A stretch of 64,000 bases of DNA from Streptomyces sp. NWU339 (GTDB lineage: Bacteria > Actinomycetota > Actinomycetes > Streptomycetales > Streptomycetaceae), in assembly GCF_003143855.1 (NCBI RefSeq), contig NZ_QFRK01000036.1, positions 18,984-82,983 on the forward strand. Direction: 5' to 3'. Position 1 is the stretch's first letter; every line of letters starts with the position of its first letter. The notes under the pieces are model-generated. The model had not been told where the DNA came from, made no database searches, and saw only the letters and a program-made list of their open reading frames with translations. Of this stretch, positions 24,155 to 36,906 are shown piece by piece. The position numbers and the translations under genes were made by a program.

Positions 24155-25861
24155 ATGAGCCAGCAGCACTCCACCGCCCCGGCACCGACCTCCCCGGCCT
24201 CTTCGACCGAATCCGCCGCCGTCGCCACCGTCGCCAGGCGGCGTGACTGGTGGCGCGAGGCGGTGATCTACCAGGTGTACCCGCGCAGCTTCGCCGACAG
24301 CAACGGCGACGGGATGGGCGACCTGGAGGGCATCCGCTCCCGCCTGCCGTATCTGCGCGACCTCGGGGTGGACGCCGTGTGGCTCAGCCCCTTCTACGCC
24401 TCGCCGCAGGCCGACGCCGGCTACGACGTCGCCGACTACCGTGCCGTCGACCCCATGTTCGGCAACCTGCTCGACGCGGACGCGCTGATCCGGGACGCCC
24501 ACGGACTGGGCCTGCGGATCATCGTCGACATCGTGCCCAACCACTCCTCCGACCAGCACGAGTGGTTCAAGCGGGCGCTCGCCGAGGGCCCCGGCTCGCC
24601 GGCGCGGGACCGCTACCACTTCCGGCCCGGCAAGGGCGCGAACGGCGAACTGCCGCCCAACGACTGGGAGTCGATCTTCGGCGGCCCGGCCTGGACCAGG
24701 GTCACCGAGCCCGACGGCACCCTGGGGGAGTGGTACCTGCACCTCTTCGCCCCGGAGCAGCCCGACTTCAACTGGGAGCACCCGGCCGTCGGCGACGAGT
24801 TCCGCTCCATCCTGCGGTTCTGGCTGGACATGGGTGTCGACGGCTTCCGCATCGACGTCGCCCACGGCATGGTGAAGGCCGAGGGCCTGCCCGACCTGGG
24901 ATCGCACGAGCAACTGAAGCTGCTGGGCAACGATGTCATGCCGTTCTTCGACCAGGACGGCGTGCACGACATCTACCGGCAGTGGCGCCTCATCCTCGAC
25001 GAGTACTCCGGCGAGCGCATCTTCGTCGCCGAGGCCTGGACGCCGACCGTCGAGCGCACCGCCAACTACGTCCGCCCCGACGAGCTGCACCAGGCCTTCA
25101 ACTTCCAGTACCTGGGCACCCACTGGGACGCGGAGGAGCTGCGCGAGGTCATCGACCGCACCCTGGACTCCATGCGCCCGGTCGGTGCCCCCGCCACCTG
25201 GGTGCTGTCCAACCACGACGTCACCCGGCACGCCACCCGCTTCGGCAACCCGCCCGGCCTCGGCACCCAGATCCGGCTGCCCGGCGACCGGGAGCTGGGG
25301 CTGCGCCGGGCCCGTGCGGCGACCCTGCTGATGCTGGCGCTGCCCGGATCGGCGTACGTCTACCAGGGCGAGGAACTGGGACTGCCGGACGTCGTGGACC
25401 TGCCGGACGAGGTGCGCCAGGACCCGGCGTACTTCCGGGGCGAGGGCCAGGACGGCTTCCGCGACGGGTGCAGGGTGCCGATCCCGTGGACCCGCGCCGG
25501 TTCGTCGTACGGCTTCGGGTCCGGCGGCAGCTGGCTGCCGCAGCCGGAGGGCTGGGGCGAACTGAGCGTCGAGGCGCAGACCGGGGTGGCCGGTTCGACC
25601 CTGGAGCTGTACCGCGCCGCACTCGCCGTGCGCCGGGAACAGGCCGACCTGGGCGCGGGCGACACGGTGGAGTGGCTGCCGGCCCCGGAGGGCGTACTCG
25701 CCTTCCGGCGCGGGGAGTTCGTGTGCGTCGCGAACACCACGGGGGAGCCGGTGACGACTCCGGCGTACGGACGGGTGCTGATCGCCAGCGGCGATGTGGA
25801 CCCGGCGGACGCGGGGACGGACGTGCCGGGCGACACGACGGTGTGGTTCACCACGGGCTGA
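24155..25861 (+). CDS. aglA: cytoplasmic alpha-glucosidase (GH13)
   Basis: 568 residues with no signal peptide. All four GH13 regions are present: DIVPNHSS (about 125), GFRIDVAHG with the nucleophile Asp (about 233), VAEAW with the acid Glu (about 293) and SNHDVTRH (about 353). YPRSFADSNGDGMGDLEGI is typical of oligo-1,6/alpha-1,4-glucosidases. It would cut imported maltose and maltodextrins to glucose. ATG 24155 follows AGGACG. Its place after malEFG matches the Streptomyces maltose cluster, hence the symbol aglA by analogy. The first 30 residues are Ser/Thr/Pro/Ala-rich. Confidence 0.9.
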   Translation: MSQQHSTAPAPTSPASSTESAAVATVARRRDWWREAVIYQVYPRSFADSNGDGMGDLEGIRSRLPYLRDLGVDAVWLSPFYASPQADAGYDVADYRAVDPMFGNLLDADALIRDAHGLGLRIIVDIVPNHSSDQHEWFKRALAEGPGSPARDRYHFRPGKGANGELPPNDWESIFGGPAWTRVTEPDGTLGEWYLHLFAPEQPDFNWEHPAVGDEFRSILRFWLDMGVDGFRIDVAHGMVKAEGLPDLGSHEQLKLLGNDVMPFFDQDGVHDIYRQWRLILDEYSGERIFVAEAWTPTVERTANYVRPDELHQAFNFQYLGTHWDAEELREVIDRTLDSMRPVGAPATWVLSNHDVTRHATRFGNPPGLGTQIRLPGDRELGLRRARAATLLMLALPGSAYVYQGEELGLPDVVDLPDEVRQDPAYFRGEGQDGFRDGCRVPIPWTRAGSSYGFGSGGSWLPQPEGWGELSVEAQTGVAGSTLELYRAALAVRREQADLGAGDTVEWLPAPEGVLAFRRGEFVCVANTTGEPVTTPAYGRVLIASGDVDPADAGTDVPGDTTVWFTTG

Positions 25862-25863
25862 CC

Positions 25864-25937
25864 CGGACCGCGGTCCCGACCCGGGGGCTTTTTTCGTTCA
25901 AGTTCGTACGGCCCGCTGCCCTTTCGGGTGGCGGGCC
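25864..25937 (+). terminator. terminator region after the alpha-glucosidase gene
   Basis: A GC-rich dyad (GGACCGCGGTCC, 25865-25876, plus CCCGG elements) leads into a run of T at 25889-25894, a classic intrinsic terminator layout that is rare in this window. A second hairpin, GGCCCGC (25910-25916) with GCGGGCC (25931-25937), follows. Confidence 0.55.
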
Positions 25938-25964
25938 TCTAACATCTGCGTTGCCGCAAGGTTT

Positions 25965-25990
25965 CTGAAGGTTTCAGCAAGAAGCTTCAG
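25965..25990. promoter_or_regulatory. candidate MalR operator before the alpha-amylase gene
   Basis: An inverted repeat CTGAAG (25965-25970) / CTTCAG (25985-25990) encloses TTTCAGCAAG, the ten-base string also found in the malE operator. TTGCCGCAA (25951-25959) is a second small palindrome. It lies about 50-75 bases before the amylase start, where a repressor would act. Confidence 0.55.
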
Positions 25991-26038
25991 TCCTCCTTTC
26001 GGGCACTCCCCACACCTTCGATGAAGAAGGAACCCCAC

Positions 26039-27412
26039 ATGGCACGCAGAACCCTCGCCGGGGCCGCCGCGCTCGCGGTCGCCTCGGTTGTCATGGCCCC
26101 GACTGCCGCGGAGGCCGCGCCGCCCGGGAACAAGGACGTCACCGCCGTCCTCTTCGAGTGGAACTTCAACTCGGTCGCCCGCGAGTGCACCAACACCCTC
26201 GGACCCGCCGGGTACGGATACGTCCAGGTCTCCCCGCCCGCCGAGCACATACAGGGCTCGCAGTGGTGGACGTCGTACCAGCCGGTGAGCTACAAGATCG
26301 CCGGCCGGCTCGGCGACCGCACCGCGTTCCGGAACATGGTGAACACCTGCCACGCGGCCGGTGTGAAGGTCGTCGCCGACACGGTCATCAACCACATGTC
26401 CGCGGGCAACGGCAACGGCACCGGCGGCTCGGCGTACACCAAGTACAACTACCCGGGGCTGTACTCCTCGTACGACTTCGACACCTGCACCTCGGAGATC
26501 ACCAACTACCGGGACCGCTGGAACGTCCAGAACTGCGAACTGGTCGGCCTCGCCGACCTCGACACCGGCGAGGAGTACGTCCGCAGGACCATCGCCGGGT
26601 ACATGAACGACCTGCTCTCCCTCGGTGTGGACGGCTTCCGCATCGACGCGGCCAAGCACATGCCGGCCGCAGACCTCGCCAACATCAAGTCCCGGCTCTC
26701 CAACCCCGGCGTCTACTGGAAGCAGGAGGCCATCTACGGCGCCGGCGAGGCAGTCCAGCCCACCGAGTACACGGGTAACGGAGACGTCCAGGAGTTCCGC
26801 TACGCCTACGACCTCAAGCGGGTCTTCAACAACGAGAACCTCGCCTACCTGAAGAACTACGGCGAGGGCTGGGGCTATATGAACAGCTCCGTCTCCGGCG
26901 TCTTCGTCGACAACCACGACACCGAGCGCAACGGCTCCACGCTCAGCTACAAGGACAACGCCAACTACACCCTGGCCAACGTCTTCATGCTGGCCTGGCC
27001 CTACGGGGCCCCGGACGTCAACTCCGGCTACGAGTTCTCCTCCACGGACGCCGGGCCGCCGAACGGCGGTCAGGTCAACGCCTGCTGGCAGAACGGCTGG
27101 AAGTGCCAGCACGCCTGGCCGGAGATCAAGTCCATGGTCGCCTTCCGCAACGCCACCCGCGGCCAGGCGGTCACCAACTGGTGGGACAACGGCAACGACG
27201 CGATCGCCTTCGGCCGGGGCAACAAGGGCTTCGTGGCCGTCAACCACGAGTCCGGCTCCCTGACCCGCACCTACCAGACGTCCCTCCCGGCGGGAACGTA
27301 CTGCAACGTCCAGAGCAACACGACGGTGACGGTGAACGGTTCGGGACAGCTGACCGCCACCCTGGGCTCCAACACGGCCCTCGCGGTGTACGCGGGCAAG
27401 TCGTCCTGCTGA
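26039..27412 (+). CDS. secreted alpha-amylase (GH13), catalytic core only
   Basis: 457 residues. The signal peptide MARRTLAGAAALAVASVVMA is cut near AEA-APPG. The core holds GFRIDAAKHM (nucleophile Asp about 202), GAGEAVQP (acid Glu about 236) and FVDNHDTERNG (Asp about 293). QYVQVSPPAEH-like text near the start (GYVQVSPPAEHIQG) is typical of Streptomyces and animal-type amylases. It ends after the C-terminal beta domain at YAGKSSC; the starch-binding CBM20 domain of many Streptomyces amylases is missing. It would hydrolyse starch outside the cell and feed MalEFG. ATG 26039 follows AAGGA; ATG 26021 would lengthen the signal peptide without a better ribosome site. Confidence 0.93.
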   Translation: MARRTLAGAAALAVASVVMAPTAAEAAPPGNKDVTAVLFEWNFNSVARECTNTLGPAGYGYVQVSPPAEHIQGSQWWTSYQPVSYKIAGRLGDRTAFRNMVNTCHAAGVKVVADTVINHMSAGNGNGTGGSAYTKYNYPGLYSSYDFDTCTSEITNYRDRWNVQNCELVGLADLDTGEEYVRRTIAGYMNDLLSLGVDGFRIDAAKHMPAADLANIKSRLSNPGVYWKQEAIYGAGEAVQPTEYTGNGDVQEFRYAYDLKRVFNNENLAYLKNYGEGWGYMNSSVSGVFVDNHDTERNGSTLSYKDNANYTLANVFMLAWPYGAPDVNSGYEFSSTDAGPPNGGQVNACWQNGWKCQHAWPEIKSMVAFRNATRGQAVTNWWDNGNDAIAFGRGNKGFVAVNHESGSLTRTYQTSLPAGTYCNVQSNTTVTVNGSGQLTATLGSNTALAVYAGKSSC

Positions 27413-27418
27413 ACGCGC

Positions 27419-27457
27419 GCCGGTCGCGCCGCCGTTCACGGGGGCGGCGCGACCGGC
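27419..27457 (+). terminator. terminator after the alpha-amylase gene
   Basis: A perfect 15-bp stem (27419-27433 with 27443-27457; GCCGGTCGCGCCGCC) and a 9-base loop begin 6 bases after the amylase stop. No T-run follows. Confidence 0.7.
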
Positions 27458-27486
27458 GTCCGCATGCAATTCCTTACCGTTACTTT

Positions 27487-27500
27487 CAAGACCCTTGCTG
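27487..27500. promoter_or_regulatory. candidate MalR operator before the pullulanase gene
   Basis: CAAG-acc-CTTG (27487-27497) runs into CTTGCTG (27494-27500), the reverse complement of the CAGCAAG in the malE and amylase sites. An AAAGCTTTC palindrome-like string follows. It is about 115 bases before the gene. Confidence 0.5.
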
Positions 27501-27615
27501 TAAAGCTTTCAACGGCGATAACGTCACGCCCGAAGCCCGGTGCCGTGGCCGAAACAGGCCGCGCCGTGGCGTGGGGTCGGACCCGAATGAGCCGTAATCG
27601 CAAGGAGTTCACGCC

Positions 27616-33033
<5,418 letters not shown>

Positions 33034-33050
33034 CGGACGGCGCGGGCTAA

Positions 33051-33085
33051 GGTGGGCCCTCCGACCTGCAACTGGAGGGCCCACC
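33051..33085 (+). promoter_or_regulatory. perfect hairpin covering the ribosome site of the tautomerase gene
   Basis: GGTGGGCCCTCC (33051-33062) pairs perfectly with GGAGGGCCCACC (33074-33085) around an 11-base loop. The 3' arm contains the GGAGG ribosome site of the gene starting at ATG 33087. The stem may end the pullulanase message, hide the ribosome site in read-through transcripts, or both. Confidence 0.65.
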
Positions 33086-33086
33086 G

Positions 33087-33449
33087 ATGCCGCAGATCAC
33101 CGTCGACTACTCCGATCAGCTGAAGGCCGGCTTCGACTTCGACCGGCCCGCCTTCGCACGGGACCTGCACACCACCGTGGTGGAGATCGCGGCGGCGAGG
33201 CCGGCGGCGTGCAAGACCCGGTTCCGCCGGACCGAGGACGTCGTGGTCGGCCCCGACATCGACGGCCACGCCCTGGTGCACGTCCACATCGGACTGCTCC
33301 CCGGGCGGACCGAGGAGACCAAGGCCCGGCTCACGGAGGCCGTCCTGGAGCTGGTGCGGCAGCACGTGAAGTCTCTCGACGGCACGGTCCTGCACGCCTC
33401 CGCGGAGGTACGCGAGCTCGACGCTTCGTACCGGAAGTTCGAAGAGTAG
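33087..33449 (+). CDS. 5-carboxymethyl-2-hydroxymuconate delta-isomerase-like tautomerase
   Basis: 120 residues beginning MPQITVDYSDQL. The Pro after Met is the catalytic N-terminal proline of the tautomerase superfamily once Met is removed. Length and the strand ALVHVHIGLLPGRTEETKAR fit the CHMI (HpcD) family, which isomerises an intermediate of homoprotocatechuate breakdown. No other genes of that pathway are near, so the substrate is uncertain. GGAGG lies within the hairpin just upstream. The stop codon falls inside an 8-base tandem repeat. Confidence 0.8.
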   Translation: MPQITVDYSDQLKAGFDFDRPAFARDLHTTVVEIAAARPAACKTRFRRTEDVVVGPDIDGHALVHVHIGLLPGRTEETKARLTEAVLELVRQHVKSLDGTVLHASAEVRELDASYRKFEE

Positions 33450-33473
33450 AAGAGTAGGGGAGTAGGAGAGTAG
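33442..33473. repeat. four tandem 8-base repeats (NNGAGTAG)
   Basis: AAGAGTAG, AAGAGTAG, GGGAGTAG and GAGAGTAG run in tandem. The TAG of the first unit is the stop codon of the tautomerase gene, and the array ends 15 bases before the stop of the convergent TetR gene. Each unit carries an in-frame or out-of-frame TAG. Confidence 0.9.
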
Positions 33474-33488
33474 GAGCCGGGCGACCGG

Positions 33489-34184
33489 TCAGGGCGAGGA
33501 CGCCAGCGCGATCAGCCGGGTGACCAGATCGGCGAACGGCCCGTCACCCGGCTCGTCCTTGAGCAGGCCGCGCAGCAGCCTGCTCAGCTCCTCGTCGTGC
33601 GCCGCGGCGACGGCGGCGAGCGCCGCGAAGTCGTGCACCAACTGGGCCTCCAGCTCGGCCCGCGGTATGCGCCGGCCGTCCAGCCAGATCAGCGCCGTCG
33701 ACTCGGCGAGCGAGATCCAGGAACGCACCACCAGATCCAGCTGCGCGGGCGGGTCCACCGCGCCCATGTGCGACAGGATCTGTTCGTACGCCCGCTGCCG
33801 TACGGAGTCGACCAGCGCGTTGGTGGTCGAGGAGCCGACTGCCGGGCCGCCGCGCATCAGGGCGGAGAAACCCGGCCCGTGCTCGTCGACGAAGTCGAAG
33901 TACCGGCCCATCACGCGCAGCAGCCGAGCTCCCAGCGGGCCCTCGTGTGGCTCCACGAACCGCGACGCGAGGTCGTCCGAGGCCCGCCTCAACGCGGCCT
34001 CGTAGAGGCTGAGTTTGCCGGGGAAGTAGTGGTAGACCAGCGGGCGCGAGATACCGGCCGCCGATGCGATCTCGTCGATGGAGACGTCGTCGGGCGAGCG
34101 ACGGCTGAACAGTTCGAGGGCGACGCCGATCAACTGCTGCCGGCGCTCCTCGACTCCCATTCTGCGGCGTGCCCCGGTAGTCAT
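33489..34184 (-). CDS. TetR-family regulator
   Basis: 231 residues. The N-terminal helix-turn-helix is clear: VSIDEIASAAGISRPLVYHY followed by FPGKLSLYEAALRRA. The C-terminal helical ligand domain (FDFVDEHGPGFSALMRGGPA) resembles the branch that often controls neighbouring efflux or lipid genes, but no such neighbour is present. It is convergent with the tautomerase gene. Start ATG 34184 has no strong ribosome site in view. Target unknown. Confidence 0.87.
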   Translation of the reverse strand: MTTGARRRMGVEERRQQLIGVALELFSRRSPDDVSIDEIASAAGISRPLVYHYFPGKLSLYEAALRRASDDLASRFVEPHEGPLGARLLRVMGRYFDFVDEHGPGFSALMRGGPAVGSSTTNALVDSVRQRAYEQILSHMGAVDPPAQLDLVVRSWISLAESTALIWLDGRRIPRAELEAQLVHDFAALAAVAAAHDEELSRLLRGLLKDEPGDGPFADLVTRLIALASSP

Positions 34185-34248
34185 GCCCCCAGCCTACCGA
34201 TCGATTCCGGACTCGAACGGTCCGGACCGGGCGGTGATGATCACCGGG

Positions 34249-36198
34249 TCAGCCGAGGCCGGTGAGGGAGCCTCCGTCCTTCAGGGTGCCCACGAGGTCG
34301 GCCTGGGCGCCCCGTTCGGCCTCGACGGTCAGCAGGTTGCCCTGCGCGGTGCCCTCGACACCGCCCTTCGCGGTGACGGACGTCGTACCGCGACTGCCGG
34401 CGGCCAGCAGGTACCAGGTGCCCGCCGGGGACTTCCACAGCACCCCGGCCAGCACCCGCGGCTCACGCGCCCCGCACTGCGGGACGTCCTCGGCCTTGGC
34501 CACCACCGTCCCGAACGGCCCGCCCGGCGTGTGGAACTGCGCCAGTACCCGGGTGCCACCGCCCCGCCAGGTCTCGGCCCGCGTGCACACCCAGTCCGCC
34601 GGGCCCGCCCCGCCGTCCGGCAGCGGCTGCTCGGCGAACGCCCACGTGTTCACGCTCCGGACGCCCGCCGAACGCACCGAGGCCAGCGAGCACGCGAACG
34701 GCGCCCAGGCAGCACGCAGCGCCTTGGCGCCGGATGTCTTGCCGGCGGCCCCGGGCCGTCCCGCGGTCAGCCGGGCCGGGACCAGCTCGGCGAGGTCGGT
34801 CATCAGCCGGGTGCCGGTCCCGTCGGTCAGCTCCAGCACGTTCCACGAGGTGCACGAGCCGGCCCGCAGCGCCGGGCTGGCCAGCGGCGAGGTGACACCG
34901 TCGGCGAGCGTGAGGTCCGTCGCGCCGGTGTCGGGCTCGCGCAGGTCCCGCCGACGGGCCTCACGCACCCAAGGGGCCGTCAGATAACGGACGTTGCCGT
35001 CGACCCGGCTCAGCACCACCGCACTCGCCCCGGCCCTGTCCGCGCCGTCGACCCGGGCGAGGTCGAGGACGGCGCCCCGGGCGCCGCCCTTCGGCTCGGC
35101 GTACCTGGCGATGCGCAGGCCGTCGTGGAGGATCACCACGCGCGCGCTGTCGACCGTCCCCGCGTACAGCAGCTGGGGCGGCCCGGCCGGGCCGCCGGAC
35201 GGGGTGCCCGGCGTCGCCGACGCCTGGACCCGCTCGCCGGGCCGGGCCCACACGGCGAGGGCGCGGCGCAGCAGGTCGGTGTCACCGGTCAGGTCGCCGC
35301 GGGCGGGCCACACGGAGAAGTCGGTGCGCGCGGAGGTCTTCCAGGCGGCGGGGGAGACCCGGGTCAGCTTCGCCGGGTCCAGGGCGGCCTGCGCGGCCGG
35401 GTTCCGCGCGTACGGCGGCGCGGCGGCACCGTCGGGCCCCCAGCCGTCACCGGGCAGCCCGAGCAGCGCGCCGCAGACGACGAGCGCGCACCCCGCGGTC
35501 AGCGCGGCCTTCAGGTGCCGGCGGCGGCGCAGCAGATCGGTGGGCCGGGCCTGGAGGGAGCAGGGGTCGAACTCGGGGGAGTCGAGCAGCCGGTACTCGG
35601 CCGGCACCTCGTCGGCCTCGCACAGCGCGGCGGCCGCGTCGGCGACCCCCGCGTCGGTGAGCACCTTGCGCACGTCCTCGTCGGCGAGCCGCTCGAGGCC
35701 CCGCAGCACGTAGGCGGCGCGGGCCGGTCCGGACAGGGCGGACAGCCGCTGGTCCAGGGCGAGTTCGTCGGCGCCACCGGACCGCGGGTGCAACCGCAGC
35801 CCCCACACCCGGGGCAACGGCGGTGACAGCAGCGCCCGCCTGAGCGGCCCGCCCGCCCGCAGCGCCGTACGCACCACCTGCAGCCGGACCAGCGCGTACC
35901 CGGGATCGCCGTCCCGCCCGGGGGACGGGGCGGCCTGCGGGGCCTCGGCGGACTGGACGGTCTGGGCGGGGATCACGGGCGCCGCGGTGCGGCCGCGGGG
36001 CAGTGCGCGCTGGGCCAGGGCGTGCGCGGTCAGTACCCGCCTGCTCCGGCCCGTACCCGGCGGCAGCAGCAGGTAGGCGAGCCGGACGAGCCGCGGATAG
36101 TGCTCGGCGAGCGCGGCCTCGGCCTGTTCGACATCGACGACCGGGCCGTCGGAGGAGGAGGAGTGCGGGGGGCGCTGGGCGGCATGCTGTGACTGCAC
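34249..36198 (-). CDS. membrane-anchored protein with sigma-factor-like N-terminus
   Basis: About 649 residues. The cytoplasmic part resembles a degenerate sigma-70-like factor: a region-2-like helix AEAALAEHYPRLVRLAYLLL and a region-4-like part LSALSGPARAAYVLRGLERL then DEDVRKVLTDAGV. A single membrane segment (ALTAGCALVVCGALLGL, about 230-250) follows. About 390 residues lie outside the cell, with beta-rich text and scattered Cys (ACSLASV, DWVCTRAE, VPQCGARE). It may be a sensor-like or secreted-domain protein of Streptomyces; no defined function is known to me. GTG 36198 is the most likely start but lacks a clear ribosome site. It is divergent from the lipoprotein gene. Confidence 0.7.
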   Translation of the reverse strand: MQSQHAAQRPPHSSSSDGPVVDVEQAEAALAEHYPRLVRLAYLLLPPGTGRSRRVLTAHALAQRALPRGRTAAPVIPAQTVQSAEAPQAAPSPGRDGDPGYALVRLQVVRTALRAGGPLRRALLSPPLPRVWGLRLHPRSGGADELALDQRLSALSGPARAAYVLRGLERLADEDVRKVLTDAGVADAAAALCEADEVPAEYRLLDSPEFDPCSLQARPTDLLRRRRHLKAALTAGCALVVCGALLGLPGDGWGPDGAAAPPYARNPAAQAALDPAKLTRVSPAAWKTSARTDFSVWPARGDLTGDTDLLRRALAVWARPGERVQASATPGTPSGGPAGPPQLLYAGTVDSARVVILHDGLRIARYAEPKGGARGAVLDLARVDGADRAGASAVVLSRVDGNVRYLTAPWVREARRRDLREPDTGATDLTLADGVTSPLASPALRAGSCTSWNVLELTDGTGTRLMTDLAELVPARLTAGRPGAAGKTSGAKALRAAWAPFACSLASVRSAGVRSVNTWAFAEQPLPDGGAGPADWVCTRAETWRGGGTRVLAQFHTPGGPFGTVVAKAEDVPQCGAREPRVLAGVLWKSPAGTWYLLAAGSRGTTSVTAKGGVEGTAQGNLLTVEAERGAQADLVGTLKDGGSLTGLG

Positions 36199-36367
36199 GC
36201 CCAGCAGAACGAGCCAACCGGCCGGTAGGTCACTGGGCCGTCCGGACGGCGTCGCCCGACTCGGCCGCGTGCGTGTTGAGCACTGCACGCGCCGGAGCCG
36301 TATCGAAGGCGGAGAGCCCCGTGCCGGGGCTCCGTGCGGCATGTCGCCGGAAGGACCGGAGGAACTC

Positions 36368-36811
36368 ATGAGGCTGACCCGACAGATGCTCGCGCTGACC
36401 GGCGCGGTGGCGGTCCTGGCACTGGCGGGCTGCGGGTCCGGCGGAGCCGAGAGCGAGGTGCCCGCCACGGCCACCGGCAGTCTGGAGCACCTGGCCGCCG
36501 AGGCGAAGTGCAAGCCGGACATGCAGACCGACGCCGACACGATCCGTCAGGCCATCTGCAAGGCGGGCAAGGAGAAGTACGTCCTGGCCACCTTCGCCAC
36601 CGACCGCGGCCAGCGCGAGTGGATCGACATGGCCAAGGACTACGGCGGTCACTACCTCGTCGGGCGCAAGTGGGTCGCCGTCGGCGAGGAGAACGTGCTC
36701 GACGACCTGCGCGGCCGGCTCGGCGGCGACGTGGAGGAGGGCATCGACCACAGCAGCATGGACCACGGCGGCGGTGCGCACGCCTCCGGCCACGCCGGGC
36801 ACGGAGGCTGA
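36368..36811 (+). CDS. lipoprotein with a His/Met-rich C-terminus
   Basis: 147 residues. The lipoprotein signal MRLTRQMLALTGAVAVLALA is followed by lipobox LAGC. The mature part is compact, with two Cys (EAKCKPDM, QAICKAGK) and FATDRGQREWIDMAKDYGGH. The tail DHSSMDHGGGAHASGHAGHGG carries five His and a Met, which suggests transition-metal binding outside the membrane. GGAGG lies 6 bases before ATG 36368. It is conserved-looking but unnamed. It ends before a strong bidirectional hairpin. Confidence 0.83.
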   Translation: MRLTRQMLALTGAVAVLALAGCGSGGAESEVPATATGSLEHLAAEAKCKPDMQTDADTIRQAICKAGKEKYVLATFATDRGQREWIDMAKDYGGHYLVGRKWVAVGEENVLDDLRGRLGGDVEEGIDHSSMDHGGGAHASGHAGHGG

Positions 36812-36842
36812 ACGAGCGGCACCGGGCGCACCGGGCACACGA

Positions 36843-36883
36843 GAGGAGGGCCGGTGGCGGGATCCCCGCCACCGGCCCTCCTC
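36843..36883. terminator. bidirectional terminator hairpin
   Basis: A perfect 19-bp stem (36843-36861 with 36865-36883) has a 3-base loop. It lies midway between the stops of the convergent lipoprotein (36811) and DUF1996 (36907) genes and would serve both. Confidence 0.85.
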
Positions 36884-36906
36884 CTCTCAGTGGGCGACCG
36901 AGGGGA

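Noticed and set aside
33442..33473. Tandem repeat array considered as CRISPR
   Set aside because: The units are 8 bases with no spacers and no cas genes; it is a simple tandem repeat.
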